From positions 24,076 through 88,075 of the forward strand of contig JAFDDG010000012.1 in assembly GCA_019310965.1 (NCBI GenBank): a DNA stretch of 64,000 nt, read 5' to 3'. How positions within the stretch are numbered: the first letter of the stretch is position 1; each line of letters starts with the position of its first letter. This DNA is from Deltaproteobacteria bacterium (GTDB taxonomy: Bacteria > Myxococcota_A > UBA9160 > SMWR01). Positions 18,621 through 28,182 of this stretch are shown one piece after another. Below the pieces are notes generated by a model. It was not told where the DNA came from, ran no database searches, and saw only the letters and a list, made by a program, of their open reading frames with translations. A program made the translations under genes and the position numbers.

Positions 18621-21062
18621 TCAAGCTTCGGGCGAGCTGACGAAGACCTCGCGAGGCTTCGTCCCCACCTGGGGTCCGATCACGCCCTCTTCCTCCATCT
18701 GCTCGACCATGCGCGCCGCGCGATTGTAGCCGACCTTGAGCCGGCGCTGGACGTAGGAGATCGACGCGTTGCGCGTCTCGGCAACGATGGCGACGGCGCG
18801 GTCGTACATCTCGTCGGTGTCGTCGGCCGTACCCGCCTCCTTGGACTCCGATTCTTCCCTCACGCGGATCAACGTCTCGTCGAATTGGGGCGCACCCTGC
18901 TCGCGCAGCTGCCGCACCAGATCGGCCACCTCGTCCTCGGTGACGAACGCGCCGTGCACGCGCTGGAGCTTCGACGTGCCCGGCGGCAGGAAGAGCATGT
19001 CGCCCATCCCGAGCAGCTGATCGGCGCCATTCTGATCGAGAATCGTGCGCGAGTCCGTGCGCGAGGACACCTGGAAGGAGATGCGTGCGGGAAAATTCGC
19101 CTTGATGACACCGGTCAACACATCGACGCTCGGTCGCTGGGTCGCGAGTACGAGGTGGATGCCGGCGGCCCGGGCCATCTGCGCCAACCGCTGCAGCGAT
19201 TCTTCTACATCCCGCGCGGACACGACCATCAGGTCCGCAAGTTCGTCGATGACGACGACGATGTAGGGGAAACGACGGTAGGCGACCTCCTCGCCCTCTT
19301 CCTCACCGGGCTTCGCCCGCAAGCGGAAGGTCGTGTTGCCGGCGTCCATCTCCTTTTTGACCCGCGTGTTGTACTGGTCGATGCTGCGCACACCCAGCGC
19401 CTGCATCATCCGGTAGCGCTCTTCCATCTTGTGTACGACGCCCATGAGCGCCGCGGAAGCACGCTTCGGGTTCGTCACCACGTCGGCGAGCAGGTGCGGG
19501 ATGCCCTCGTAGATCGAAAGCTCCAGAAGCTTGGGATCGATCAGCAACAGCTTCAGATCATCGGGCGTAGCGCGGCACAGAATCGAACAGAGCAGCGAAT
19601 TGAGAAAGACGCTCTTGCCGGTACCCGTCGCACCGGCCACCAGCAGATGAGGCATCCTGGCCAGATCGGTGAACGTGGCATTGCCGAAGATGTCCTTCCC
19701 GAGCGCAATGTTCAGCCGCGCCTTGGTGTCGCGGAAGGGCTCCGACTCCACGAGATCGCGGATGTAGACGGTCTCGCGCTGCTGGTTCGCAACTTCGACT
19801 CCGACCACCGACTTGCCCGGCAGTGGCGCGATGATGCGCACCGAGAGAGCACGCAGCGCCAGCGCGAGATCGTCCGAGAGCCCGACGATCTTGTTCACCT
19901 TGATGCCGGACGCCGGCTCGAACTCGTACATCGTGATGACCGGGCCCGGATGCACCGTGATCACCCGGCCTCCGACGCCGAAGTCCGAGAGCTTCTTCTC
20001 GAGAATCCGCGAGTTCATCACCAGACTCTCTCGGTCGTACTGGTGGGTGCGTTCCGGAGGTTTCTGGAAGCGGGTGATATCCGGCAGCTCGTACGGGCCC
20101 CGCTCGCCCCCGTCTTCGAAGTGGAAAGCCTCCTGGGTCTGGCTGCGCTCCCGGGCGCGATCTGCCGCGTGGTCGACGATCATCGGATCGTCGCCCTTGC
20201 TGCGGCGCAGCTTGGGGGTCGCGGCCGGAGCCACGGTCGCCGCGCGGAGGGGTGCTGCGCTCAGCTCCTCGAGTGCGAGGGACGGATCCTCGTCTTCTTC
20301 CTCGTCGTCGGCGCGAGCCGCGGCGACGCGCATGCGCCGGCGGCGCTGCTCGCGCCACACGCCGAGCCACGCGAAGCCGCGCTGCAGGCCGCCCCACAGC
20401 TCGCGGATGCCGTGCGCGCACCGCGCGCCGAGCCCGCGCAGCCATTCGAGCATCCAGCCCAGGACGGCGGCGAGCGCCGCGCCGATCCAGCCGACGCCGA
20501 CGCCGAGCGCACCGAACGCCGTGCCCGTCGAGACACCGGTCCAGCTCAGGAGACCGATCACGCCGACCACGCTGTTGAGCAGCAGCGCGCCCCAGGCACC
20601 CACGAAGAACCCCTCGGCGCCGGCCAGGTGGCGCCCGAGCCAGCCGGCGGGAATGGCGCCGGCGGCGCCCGGGGACGCCTCCTCGATGAGCGGCGGAAAA
20701 GTCGCGGTCGCGACCAGCAGCAGCACCGCACCGACCCAGAATCGCGAGCGCGGCGACGGCACGCCCCGCGCGATCACCAGACGCAGGCCCAGGTACCCCA
20801 TGCCGACAACGCAGACGAGCGAGCCCAGGCCGAGGGTGCCGAACAAGAGGGCGGCACTGCTGGCACCGAACACACCCGCGCGGTTCGCAACGGGCAGCGC
20901 TTCGAAAGCGGGATCCGCAGGATCGAAGCTGCCGAGCGCCAGGCCGAGCAGAAGCGCCAGGCCGATGAGCGCGACTCCGACGCACTCCTGCACGACGCGC
21001 GAGCGGGCCCCCGCGTTGCTACGCCCCTTCGAGCCGCGCTGCTTGGCGCTGGCCCTAGCCAT
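18621..21062 (-). CDS. ftsK: DNA translocase FtsK/SpoIIIE
   Basis: PHLLVAGATGTGKSVFLNSLLCSI, VVVIDELADLMVVSARDVE, C-terminal winged-helix gamma domain (ASISYVQRRLKVGYNRAARMVEQMEEEGVIGP); probable start MARASAKQRG at 21062. Confidence 0.95.
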   Translation of the reverse strand: MARASAKQRGSKGRSNAGARSRVVQECVGVALIGLALLLGLALGSFDPADPAFEALPVANRAGVFGASSAALLFGTLGLGSLVCVVGMGYLGLRLVIARGVPSPRSRFWVGAVLLLVATATFPPLIEEASPGAAGAIPAGWLGRHLAGAEGFFVGAWGALLLNSVVGVIGLLSWTGVSTGTAFGALGVGVGWIGAALAAVLGWMLEWLRGLGARCAHGIRELWGGLQRGFAWLGVWREQRRRRMRVAAARADDEEEDEDPSLALEELSAAPLRAATVAPAATPKLRRSKGDDPMIVDHAADRARERSQTQEAFHFEDGGERGPYELPDITRFQKPPERTHQYDRESLVMNSRILEKKLSDFGVGGRVITVHPGPVITMYEFEPASGIKVNKIVGLSDDLALALRALSVRIIAPLPGKSVVGVEVANQQRETVYIRDLVESEPFRDTKARLNIALGKDIFGNATFTDLARMPHLLVAGATGTGKSVFLNSLLCSILCRATPDDLKLLLIDPKLLELSIYEGIPHLLADVVTNPKRASAALMGVVHKMEERYRMMQALGVRSIDQYNTRVKKEMDAGNTTFRLRAKPGEEEGEEVAYRRFPYIVVVIDELADLMVVSARDVEESLQRLAQMARAAGIHLVLATQRPSVDVLTGVIKANFPARISFQVSSRTDSRTILDQNGADQLLGMGDMLFLPPGTSKLQRVHGAFVTEDEVADLVRQLREQGAPQFDETLIRVREESESKEAGTADDTDEMYDRAVAIVAETRNASISYVQRRLKVGYNRAARMVEQMEEEGVIGPQVGTKPREVFVSSPEA

Positions 21063-21524
21063 GCCTGGAAGTCGTTTCCATGCCCTCACCCCCCCGGGAC
21101 GGGCAGTGATGGAGAGTATCAGGTCCGCCCGACTTCGGCCCGCCGGACGCGTGTCCTCCGGCAGGTCGATCACGTTGTCGCCGGCGCGGATGCGCTCCGC
21201 TGTGCCGGCCGACTGGCCGCCCAGCGCGCGTCCTTTCTGCGATCGATATGGATCGGATCGGCTGGAGCTTGGCCAGGAACTTCCATTTCACCGGGAGCGT
21301 GGTGGTGTGTGTGAGGCCGCAGAAGACCAGGTAGAGCGCGACCCGCACGGTGCGCAGGACGCTGATCACGCCGCGGCATGCCGAGAAGCGCGTGAACACT
21401 CGTCAACACCAAGAAACGCGGTTTGATTCTCGTCGCGACGCGGGGCTGCGGTGACCCGGGTTGACTCTGCGCAGATCCGGCGGGATGATCCTTCCACACC
21501 CCCTTCCCGACGGAGAACGCCTCG

Positions 21525-21941
<417 letters not shown>

Positions 21942-21980
21942 CGCCACCGGGCTCTACCGGAGTCGTCGCGACGCTCTCGG

Positions 21981-22358
21981 TCAGCGGGAGCGCAGGGCCT
22001 TCACGAGTTCGTTGACGCGCTGACGGGTGTCGGCATCGAGTGGTTCGAACTCGATGCCCATCCCCGGCACGCCGGTCTCGTCCCCTTCGGTGACGTGCAC
22101 GACGATGCCTCGCGCGGTGATGGGCTCTTCGCTTCCCGGCAACCGGAACTGCAGGCTGACGCTCGAGCCGAGCTCCCGCGGAGTGTCCGACTCGACGAAG
22201 AGCCCACCCTCATTGATGTTGTGAGCGAAGTCGGAAAAGAGCTCGTCGATGGTCTCGTACTCCACCCGCACGACGAGCGCTTCGCGAGTCGACTTGCGCC
22301 GCTCAGCGGCGGCCCGACTCCCGACATCGCTGGCGGCCTGCTGGTTCGTCTTGCCCAT
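21981..22358 (-). CDS. PilZ domain-containing protein
   Basis: RRKSTREALVVRVEYETIDELFSDFAHNINEGGLFVESDTPRELGSSVSLQFRLPG. Confidence 0.85.
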   Translation of the reverse strand: MGKTNQQAASDVGSRAAAERRKSTREALVVRVEYETIDELFSDFAHNINEGGLFVESDTPRELGSSVSLQFRLPGSEEPITARGIVVHVTEGDETGVPGMGIEFEPLDADTRQRVNELVKALRSR

Positions 22359-22489
22359 GGGCCCTCCGTAGAGCGCAGCCGCATCCCAGGCGCGAGGCCC
22401 GCGCCATCTGTACCGACCGGCCCCCGTTCTTTTCGGCGGGCCGCGGTGCGCGCTTGAAGCGGACGGCTTGCCCGCTGCCGGACCGGGCT

Positions 22490-23188
22490 CTAGGCCGGAT
22501 CCCAGTCCGGTAGGTGCTCGCGCAGGCTGGTGAAGCCGCGCTCCGCCACCACCACGTGATCGATCACCGGCACGCCGAGGATGCGCCCAGCCTCGACGAG
22601 GCGCTCGGTGATCTCCACGTCCTCGCGGCTCGGGGTCGGATCGCCGCTCGGATGGTTGTGCACCAACACGACGGCGGCCGCGGGCTCCCGCAACGCCGGA
22701 CGAAACACCTCGCGCGGGTGCACCAGGCTGGCGGTGAGCGTGCCCTGACTGACCAGAGCGTGGCGGATCACCCGGTGGCGGCCGTCCAGCAGCACCGCAA
22801 TGAAGCGCTCCTGCGTGGCATGGCGCAACCGCGGATGAAAATGGGCGTGCACGTCACCGGGGCCGCGGATACGCGCGCCGGGCTCGAGCCGCCCGGCCGC
22901 CAGCCGCCGGCCGACCTCGACCGCCGCCAACAGCGACGCGCACTTGGCGGGGCCCATCCCCGTGGCCATCGCCAGCTCCCTGGGCGCCGCGCGGGCCAGG
23001 CCGTGCAGCCCGGCGTAGGCCGTCAGCAGCCCTGCGGCCAGAGCGACGGCGTCGCCATTCGGGCCACCCGTGCGCAGCAACAGCGCCAGCAGCTCCGCAT
23101 CGCTCAGCGCTTCGGGCCCGAGCGCCACCAAACGCTCGCGGGGGCGGTCCAGCATGGAGAATACCTGGGGACCGGGAACTCCGAACAT
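22490..23188 (-). CDS. radC: RadC family JAB-domain protein
   Basis: RPRERLVALGPEALSDAELLALLLRTG, VLVHNHPSGDPTPSREDVEITERL, VIDHVVVAERGFTSLRE. Confidence 0.93.
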   Translation of the reverse strand: MFGVPGPQVFSMLDRPRERLVALGPEALSDAELLALLLRTGGPNGDAVALAAGLLTAYAGLHGLARAAPRELAMATGMGPAKCASLLAAVEVGRRLAAGRLEPGARIRGPGDVHAHFHPRLRHATQERFIAVLLDGRHRVIRHALVSQGTLTASLVHPREVFRPALREPAAAVVLVHNHPSGDPTPSREDVEITERLVEAGRILGVPVIDHVVVAERGFTSLREHLPDWDPA

Positions 23189-23247
23189 AGCGCAGCGGCA
23201 TCGACGCCGACTGCAGGGTGCGCCGCTTCGCCGCGCACCCGTTGGGC

Positions 23248-24477
23248 CTACTGCGCGCGACAGTCGCGCTCCGCCACGACCCCCGCCTCGACCGCCGCGG
23301 CAAATTGCACCGGCCCGAGCTCCGGCGCGACCACGCCGCGCAACGTCTCCACCCGAAATGTCTCCGGCTCGAGCTCCTCGACGAAGGCGCGCAGCAGCGC
23401 CAGATAGCCGACCACATCGCCCGCCTGACTCGTGGCCGCCGATAGCTCGAGCGGCACGTCCGTGCGGTACGTCGTGCCGTCGGCGAGACTGACGGCCCCT
23501 CCCGGTGAGAGCTCACCCAGCCGCCGCATGGCCGACTGCAGGTGCGCCCCGATCGGGCTCTGCGACACATCGAGGGCTCGCGCCAGCGCGGCGGGTGCGA
23601 GGCGCCTGCGCAGCTCGTCTTCGAAGCGCAGCGCGCAAGCGTCAACGCGGGCGGGGCGAATGCGGGCCAGCGCGTCGATGGAACGGCGCACGGCGCCTTC
23701 CGCACCGGCTTTCGGTTCGACGCGGACGGCAAAAGTGTGGAGCCTTCGCACCGGGTCGTAGTGCTGCAGGTTTCGGATGGAGTCCGAGTCGGCGACATCG
23801 GTGAGCGCAAAGTGAATCAACAGGTCCTCACCCAGCTGCTGGGTGCGCAACGAGGAGATCAGCGGGTTTCTGACCTGAGCGAGAGATGCCAGCGCCTCCG
23901 GCGTGGCCGCCGTCTGCAACAGGATCAGCGAGAAACCGTCCCGCGCCTCCTGATTGCGGGCGATCACCGCCTCCTTCGTCACGAAGCCGAGCCGCGCAAG
24001 ATCTGCGAAGTAGAGATGCGTCGCCGCGGTGAGCGCGTTCGACAACGGCTCGAGCTCGATCAGCAGCTCCGCCACCTGCGAGCGCACCGGCACGCTCACG
24101 TCCTTCTGCTTGTAGCCATCGAGGAAGGCGCGAATCTTGACGGTATCGTGCTCGCCCGCGGAGCTCGGGCTCGGCAGCAGCAGCCGGCACGGCGCATCGC
24201 CCTGTTCGAAGGCCTTCTGGAAGCTGCGACGCACGTAGGAGAAGTCGAGACCGGCACCGGGTGGCGTGGTGCGGATCACGATCTCGTGCGGGCTGAAGTA
24301 ATGTGCCGGTCCACCGCGAAACAAGCTGGCAATCGGCGCGAACAACGCCGCAGGGCTCCAGCTGGCGCGATCCCGGGGCACCAGCTCGACCGTCTCGAGT
24401 TCTTCCGCACGCGCCACATCGACGGCGGCCATGGCGAGCAGGAGCAATGCGAAAACGCGCAGAGTCGGCTGCGGCAA
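23248..24477 (-). CDS. Hypothetical secreted protein
   Basis: Coherent ORF with signal-peptide-like start (LPQPTLRVFALLLLAMAAVDVARA, possible TTG start at 24477); the listed ORF extends 5' into the anti-sigma gene in another frame. Confidence 0.5.
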   Translation of the reverse strand: MPQPTLRVFALLLLAMAAVDVARAEELETVELVPRDRASWSPAALFAPIASLFRGGPAHYFSPHEIVIRTTPPGAGLDFSYVRRSFQKAFEQGDAPCRLLLPSPSSAGEHDTVKIRAFLDGYKQKDVSVPVRSQVAELLIELEPLSNALTAATHLYFADLARLGFVTKEAVIARNQEARDGFSLILLQTAATPEALASLAQVRNPLISSLRTQQLGEDLLIHFALTDVADSDSIRNLQHYDPVRRLHTFAVRVEPKAGAEGAVRRSIDALARIRPARVDACALRFEDELRRRLAPAALARALDVSQSPIGAHLQSAMRRLGELSPGGAVSLADGTTYRTDVPLELSAATSQAGDVVGYLALLRAFVEELEPETFRVETLRGVVAPELGPVQFAAAVEAGVVAERDCRAQ

Positions 24478-24520
24478 GACCCGCGAAGGGTACCCGAAGC
24501 GACTGTATCCCCGCTGGCGG

Positions 24521-25111
24521 CTAGCGCCCGCCGAAGCCGGCCAGAGCCACCTCGCCCACACCCTCGATGTCCGAGGCAAAGGCAGCGGAGTGGGGGTGCC
24601 CAGCGCCGCGCAGAATACCGGCCATACCGTGGCGTCGAACTCGGCGCTGGAGACGCTCGCGCGCCAACGCGCGCATCTGCGCGGCAATCTCCACGCTCGG
24701 GTGTACCGATGCCCGCTTGGCCAGCGATTCGGCCACCGGCTGCCGCGGCACTGCAGCGACCTCGAGGGAGGGCTGTTCCAATCGCGCATCCACGAACACC
24801 GCCAGCGCCACCGCTGCGGCCGCCACGGGCACCGCGAACCGGAGCTCGAGCCAACCGGCGAACCAGCGGCGCAGCGTGGCGGGCTCGGCCTCTCCCGCAC
24901 GCACCCGCGCCATCACGAGCTCGGCGAGGGCTGGCGGCGCCTCCGGACGCGGCAGGCTGCGTAATAGCTCGACCGTAGCTCGGAGCTCGGCAAGCTCCTG
25001 TCGCAGCTCAGGGGAGACTTCGAGGGCGGCCTCGACTCCCGCCCGCTCGCTGGACGACAAATCGTCCTCGAGGTAGGCATTGAGTCGAGCGCGGGCGCGC
25101 GAGGAATTCAC
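24521..25111 (-). CDS. Putative anti-sigma factor
   Basis: LNAYLEDDLSSSERAGVEAALEVSPELRQELAELRATVELLRSLP N-terminal anti-sigma-like segment, one TM segment, directly downstream of an ECF sigma gene (4-bp overlap). Confidence 0.7.
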   Translation of the reverse strand: MNSSRARARLNAYLEDDLSSSERAGVEAALEVSPELRQELAELRATVELLRSLPRPEAPPALAELVMARVRAGEAEPATLRRWFAGWLELRFAVPVAAAAVALAVFVDARLEQPSLEVAAVPRQPVAESLAKRASVHPSVEIAAQMRALARERLQRRVRRHGMAGILRGAGHPHSAAFASDIEGVGEVALAGFGGR

Positions 25112-25842
25112 GAGGGCTCTCCTTTGATGGGCGCGCTGACGAGCGGTCGCAGATGCTCGCGCAGCGCATTCCGGGCACGGTGGATGCGCGACTTCACGGT
25201 GCCCTCTGGAATCTGCAGGGCCTTCGCGATGTCGCCGTAGGACTCGCCTTCGAGGTCGTAGAGCACCAGCACGGTGCGCAAATCCGGGGACAACTCGAGC
25301 AGAGCGCGCTGCACCTGGCGCTGGACTTCGCTGCCGCCGGTGGCGTCTTCCGGATTGCGCGGAGTCGAGGGCAGGTCGATGCCCGCCTCATGACGCCTGG
25401 CCAGCGCTTGTTCCCGAGCTCGCTTCCTTCCCAGGCTGCGCCGCCGGTTCAGCGCGGCGTTCGCGACCACGCGATAGACGAAGGTCGAGAAACGCGCCTC
25501 GCGGCGAAAGCGGTGGCCATGACGGTGCAGGCTGAGGAATGCCTCCTGGGCAACGTCGGCCGCCTCCTCCCGATCGCCCAGCATGCGCATGAGCAGGCCG
25601 AAGACCCGCCGCTCGTGCCGTCGCACCAGGCTCTCGAAAGCCGCCTCGTCGCCGGACAGCCAGGCCTCGACCAGCTCGGCATCCGGATCTTCGATTCGAG
25701 GGCGCAACCCCGCCGCGGCACGCACGACCGAAGAAGAAACCGGACTCGCTTCGACCAACTCTGCTGACACCTTCTGCCTCGAGCGATTCGGACACCGGCC
25801 CGCGTCGTCCGGTTCGTTCGGCCGATCCGAATTTCCCGCCAT
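25108..25842 (-). CDS. RNA polymerase sigma factor, ECF (sigma-70 family)
   Basis: AFESLVRRHERRVFGLLMRMLGDREEAADVAQEAFLSLHRH, LLELSPDLRTVLVLYDLEGESYGDIAKALQIPEGTVKSRIHRARNALRE; start at 25842 coupled to moaC stop (TGATG). Confidence 0.93.
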   Translation of the reverse strand: MAGNSDRPNEPDDAGRCPNRSRQKVSAELVEASPVSSSVVRAAAGLRPRIEDPDAELVEAWLSGDEAAFESLVRRHERRVFGLLMRMLGDREEAADVAQEAFLSLHRHGHRFRREARFSTFVYRVVANAALNRRRSLGRKRAREQALARRHEAGIDLPSTPRNPEDATGGSEVQRQVQRALLELSPDLRTVLVLYDLEGESYGDIAKALQIPEGTVKSRIHRARNALREHLRPLVSAPIKGEPS

Positions 25843-26369
25843 CAGCCGCCGCCGGGCGAAGCCCCCAGGGGAACAACGGTTTCGGGCTCTCCGGCGCGCC
25901 GCCAGTCTCCGCTTCGCCCCCCACTCTTCTGTACGAGCCGCACGGCCTGCACCAGCATCGCCCGATCGACAGCCTTGCACATGTCATAGAGAGTGAGCGC
26001 TGCCGCCGAAACCGCCACCAGAGCTTCCATCTCCACACCGGTCTTCGCGTGGACCTCGGCCCGAGCTTCGATCCTCACACACGGGCCGGCTGGGTCCGGT
26101 GTGAGCTCGATGCTCACCCCATCGAGCGGCAGCGTATGGCACAAGGGGATCCACTCGTCCGTGCGCTTGGCAGCCTGAATCCCCGCCAACCGAGCGGTGG
26201 CCAGCACGTCGCCCTTGGGCAGTGTGCCCTGGGCGATGCGCTCCAGGGTCTCAGCAGCCATCTGGACTTCGCAGCGCGCCACCGCCACCCGGTGCGTCAC
26301 TGCCTTCTCACCCACATTCACCATGCGGGCCCGCCCCTGCGCGTCGAGGTGCGTCAGCCGATCGCTCAT
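25842..26369 (-). CDS. moaC: Cyclic pyranopterin monophosphate synthase MoaC
   Basis: ARMVNVGEKAVTHRVAVA, AKRTDEWIPLCHTLPLDGV, GVEMEALVAVSAAALTLYDMCKAVD. Confidence 0.95.
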   Translation of the reverse strand: MSDRLTHLDAQGRARMVNVGEKAVTHRVAVARCEVQMAAETLERIAQGTLPKGDVLATARLAGIQAAKRTDEWIPLCHTLPLDGVSIELTPDPAGPCVRIEARAEVHAKTGVEMEALVAVSAAALTLYDMCKAVDRAMLVQAVRLVQKSGGRSGDWRRAGEPETVVPLGASPGGG

Positions 26370-27232
26370 CTCATGCCCTCCGAGCCCCGTTCGCTCTGGC
26401 CGAGCCAGGCGAAGAGGTCACCCAGGACGCTCTCCCATTCGGGCTCGTTGAGTATCTCATGCCGCAGCTCCGGATAGATGCGCAGCTCACTGCCCGGAGC
26501 CGTCACGGTGTCGGCGAAACGGCGGCTGCTGCTCGAAGGAATCAGGGGATCGTCGCCGCCGTGAAGCAGCAGAACCGGCAGCGCGACATCGCCGGCCGAG
26601 GCCAGCGTGCGCACGCCACCAAAATAGATCGCAGCTGCCAACGACAGCGTCATGGTCTGGAAGACCAGCGGATCGGCGCGGTAGGCGCGACCGACCTCCG
26701 GGTCGCGGGAGAGCGCGGTATCTGCGACCGGTCGCGGCATCGAGAGCCGCGGCGCAAGGAGCCGCATCACGCGCAGACCCACGCGCGCGAGCAGCGAAGG
26801 GGGCTCCGCCACCCCCAGGGCGGCGGCGGAACTCACCAGCCCGGTGAGCTGTGGGTCGCGGGTGACGGCGTAGGCCAGGGCCACGAGGCCGCCCATGCTA
26901 TGGCCGACGACGAAGAGCGGGATCCCGGCGTGCTCTCCGCGCACCCGTTCGACCAACCGTTCGAGATCGTCGACCAGGGCCTCCAGCGACGCCGCGTGGC
27001 CGCGCGCCCCATCCGAGCGACCGTGGCCCTGGTGGTCGTAGCCGTGGACGGCACAACCACGGGAGGCGAGCCAGCCGCCGACGTGCTCGTAGCGACCGCT
27101 GTGCTCGGCATAGCCGTGGACCAGCACGATGGCGCGCTCGGGCTCCGCGGCCAGCCACGAACGGCGGAACAGCGTGCGGCCCCCGCCTCCGGCGAAGTGC
27201 GACTCGGCGCGGCGGATGAGCGGCGCTTCCAT
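26366..27232 (-). CDS. Alpha/beta hydrolase (monoglyceride lipase/lysophospholipase-like)
   Basis: AIVLVHGYAEHSGRYEHVGGWLASRG, YDHQGHGRSDG, VVGHSMGGLVAL nucleophile elbow, LLLHGGDDPLIP. Confidence 0.9.
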   Translation of the reverse strand: MEAPLIRRAESHFAGGGGRTLFRRSWLAAEPERAIVLVHGYAEHSGRYEHVGGWLASRGCAVHGYDHQGHGRSDGARGHAASLEALVDDLERLVERVRGEHAGIPLFVVGHSMGGLVALAYAVTRDPQLTGLVSSAAALGVAEPPSLLARVGLRVMRLLAPRLSMPRPVADTALSRDPEVGRAYRADPLVFQTMTLSLAAAIYFGGVRTLASAGDVALPVLLLHGGDDPLIPSSSSRRFADTVTAPGSELRIYPELRHEILNEPEWESVLGDLFAWLGQSERGSEGMR

Positions 27233-27287
27233 CCCGCGCACCCTACCCGCGGGCTCCTTGTGACGCCAGCGGTCCCCAGACGGGGCG

Positions 27288-27830
27288 TCAGGAAGCCGCA
27301 ACCCGGCGACGAATCGCCGCCCGCGCCGCCCGGACCTCATCGAGGTAGGCCGCGCCACGGATGTTGTTGCCCCAGAAATAGGCCAGAATGCCCCGGTCTT
27401 CGCCGAGCCTACGGATGTTGTCCGCCAGGATGATGCAGCCGGCTTCGATATTGGTGTCGATGTTGGCGAGATTCCCGGCCAGCCCGAGGCTGCCGAGCAT
27501 GTGCGGCATCACTTGCATCAGACCCACGGCGCCCTTCTCGCTGCGCACCCAGGGCCGCCCGCTGCTCTCCTGGTAGATCACTGCCAGCACGAGACTCGTG
27601 TCGAGTGCGTACTTGCCGCTGTACTTCACCACCGCCACTGCGATGCGCTCGTCCTGGCCCGGACTGAGCTCGGGATTCAGGTGGCGCAGGTAGGCGGACA
27701 CCTGCGCCTCGCTCAGACGGTCGAGCGTGACCGCTGCGGGAGCAGCAGCGGGCTCGTGCGCGCTGCGCGAGCCATCCGACATCAACAGGGTGGCGAGTGC
27801 CGCCAACCAGACGATATGAGCGCGATGCAT
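27288..27830 (-). CDS. Lytic transglycosylase (SLT domain)
   Basis: LVLAVIYQESSGRPWVRSEKGAVGLMQVMPHML, IEAGCIILADNIRRLG. Confidence 0.88.
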   Translation of the reverse strand: MHRAHIVWLAALATLLMSDGSRSAHEPAAAPAAVTLDRLSEAQVSAYLRHLNPELSPGQDERIAVAVVKYSGKYALDTSLVLAVIYQESSGRPWVRSEKGAVGLMQVMPHMLGSLGLAGNLANIDTNIEAGCIILADNIRRLGEDRGILAYFWGNNIRGAAYLDEVRAARAAIRRRVAAS

Positions 27831-28182
27831 CTCGAACGACCTCGCAGGCTTCAACGAGCACACGCGCCCTCCACAACGGGTGCGCCGTCAACACACTTGT
27901 CGACGACCCCACCCCGGCAACTTGACCCCGCGGGGGGCAAGTTGCCGATGACACGCGCGTGGATGACCCGCGGCTGCATACGAAGCGCATTTGTCGTCGC
28001 TGCGGACGCAACTCATCTGTGATTGACCGTCGGAAAAGGTGAGTGGTATTCTTTCGTCCTCGGGTGGGGACGAGAGCCTTGATGTTGGACCGGGGCCTGT
28101 TCCCAATGAAATCCACGCTGCCCAGGAATCCCATCGCGCCGCTGACGATTCGTGCCGGGCTTCCGGAGTACCACACAAACAC

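Noticed and set aside
21055-21399. ORF between ftsK and ssb (MFTRFSACRGVISVLRTVRVALYLVFCGLTHTTTLPVKWKFLAK...)
   Set aside because: Hydrophobic start looks slightly protein-like (possible decayed membrane enzyme), but it becomes Arg/Gly-rich and overlaps the ftsK start; insufficient support for a gene or pseudogene.
18492-21426. 940-aa and 537-aa plus-strand ORFs opposite ftsK
   Set aside because: Antisense ORFs caused by codon-position GC bias; no recognisable domain, Arg/Ser/Pro-rich.
23216-23240. GGGTGCGC...GCGCACCC hairpin after the 23248-24477 gene
   Set aside because: 8-bp GC-rich stem without a U-tract; expected frequently in a genome this GC-rich, so not reported as a terminator.
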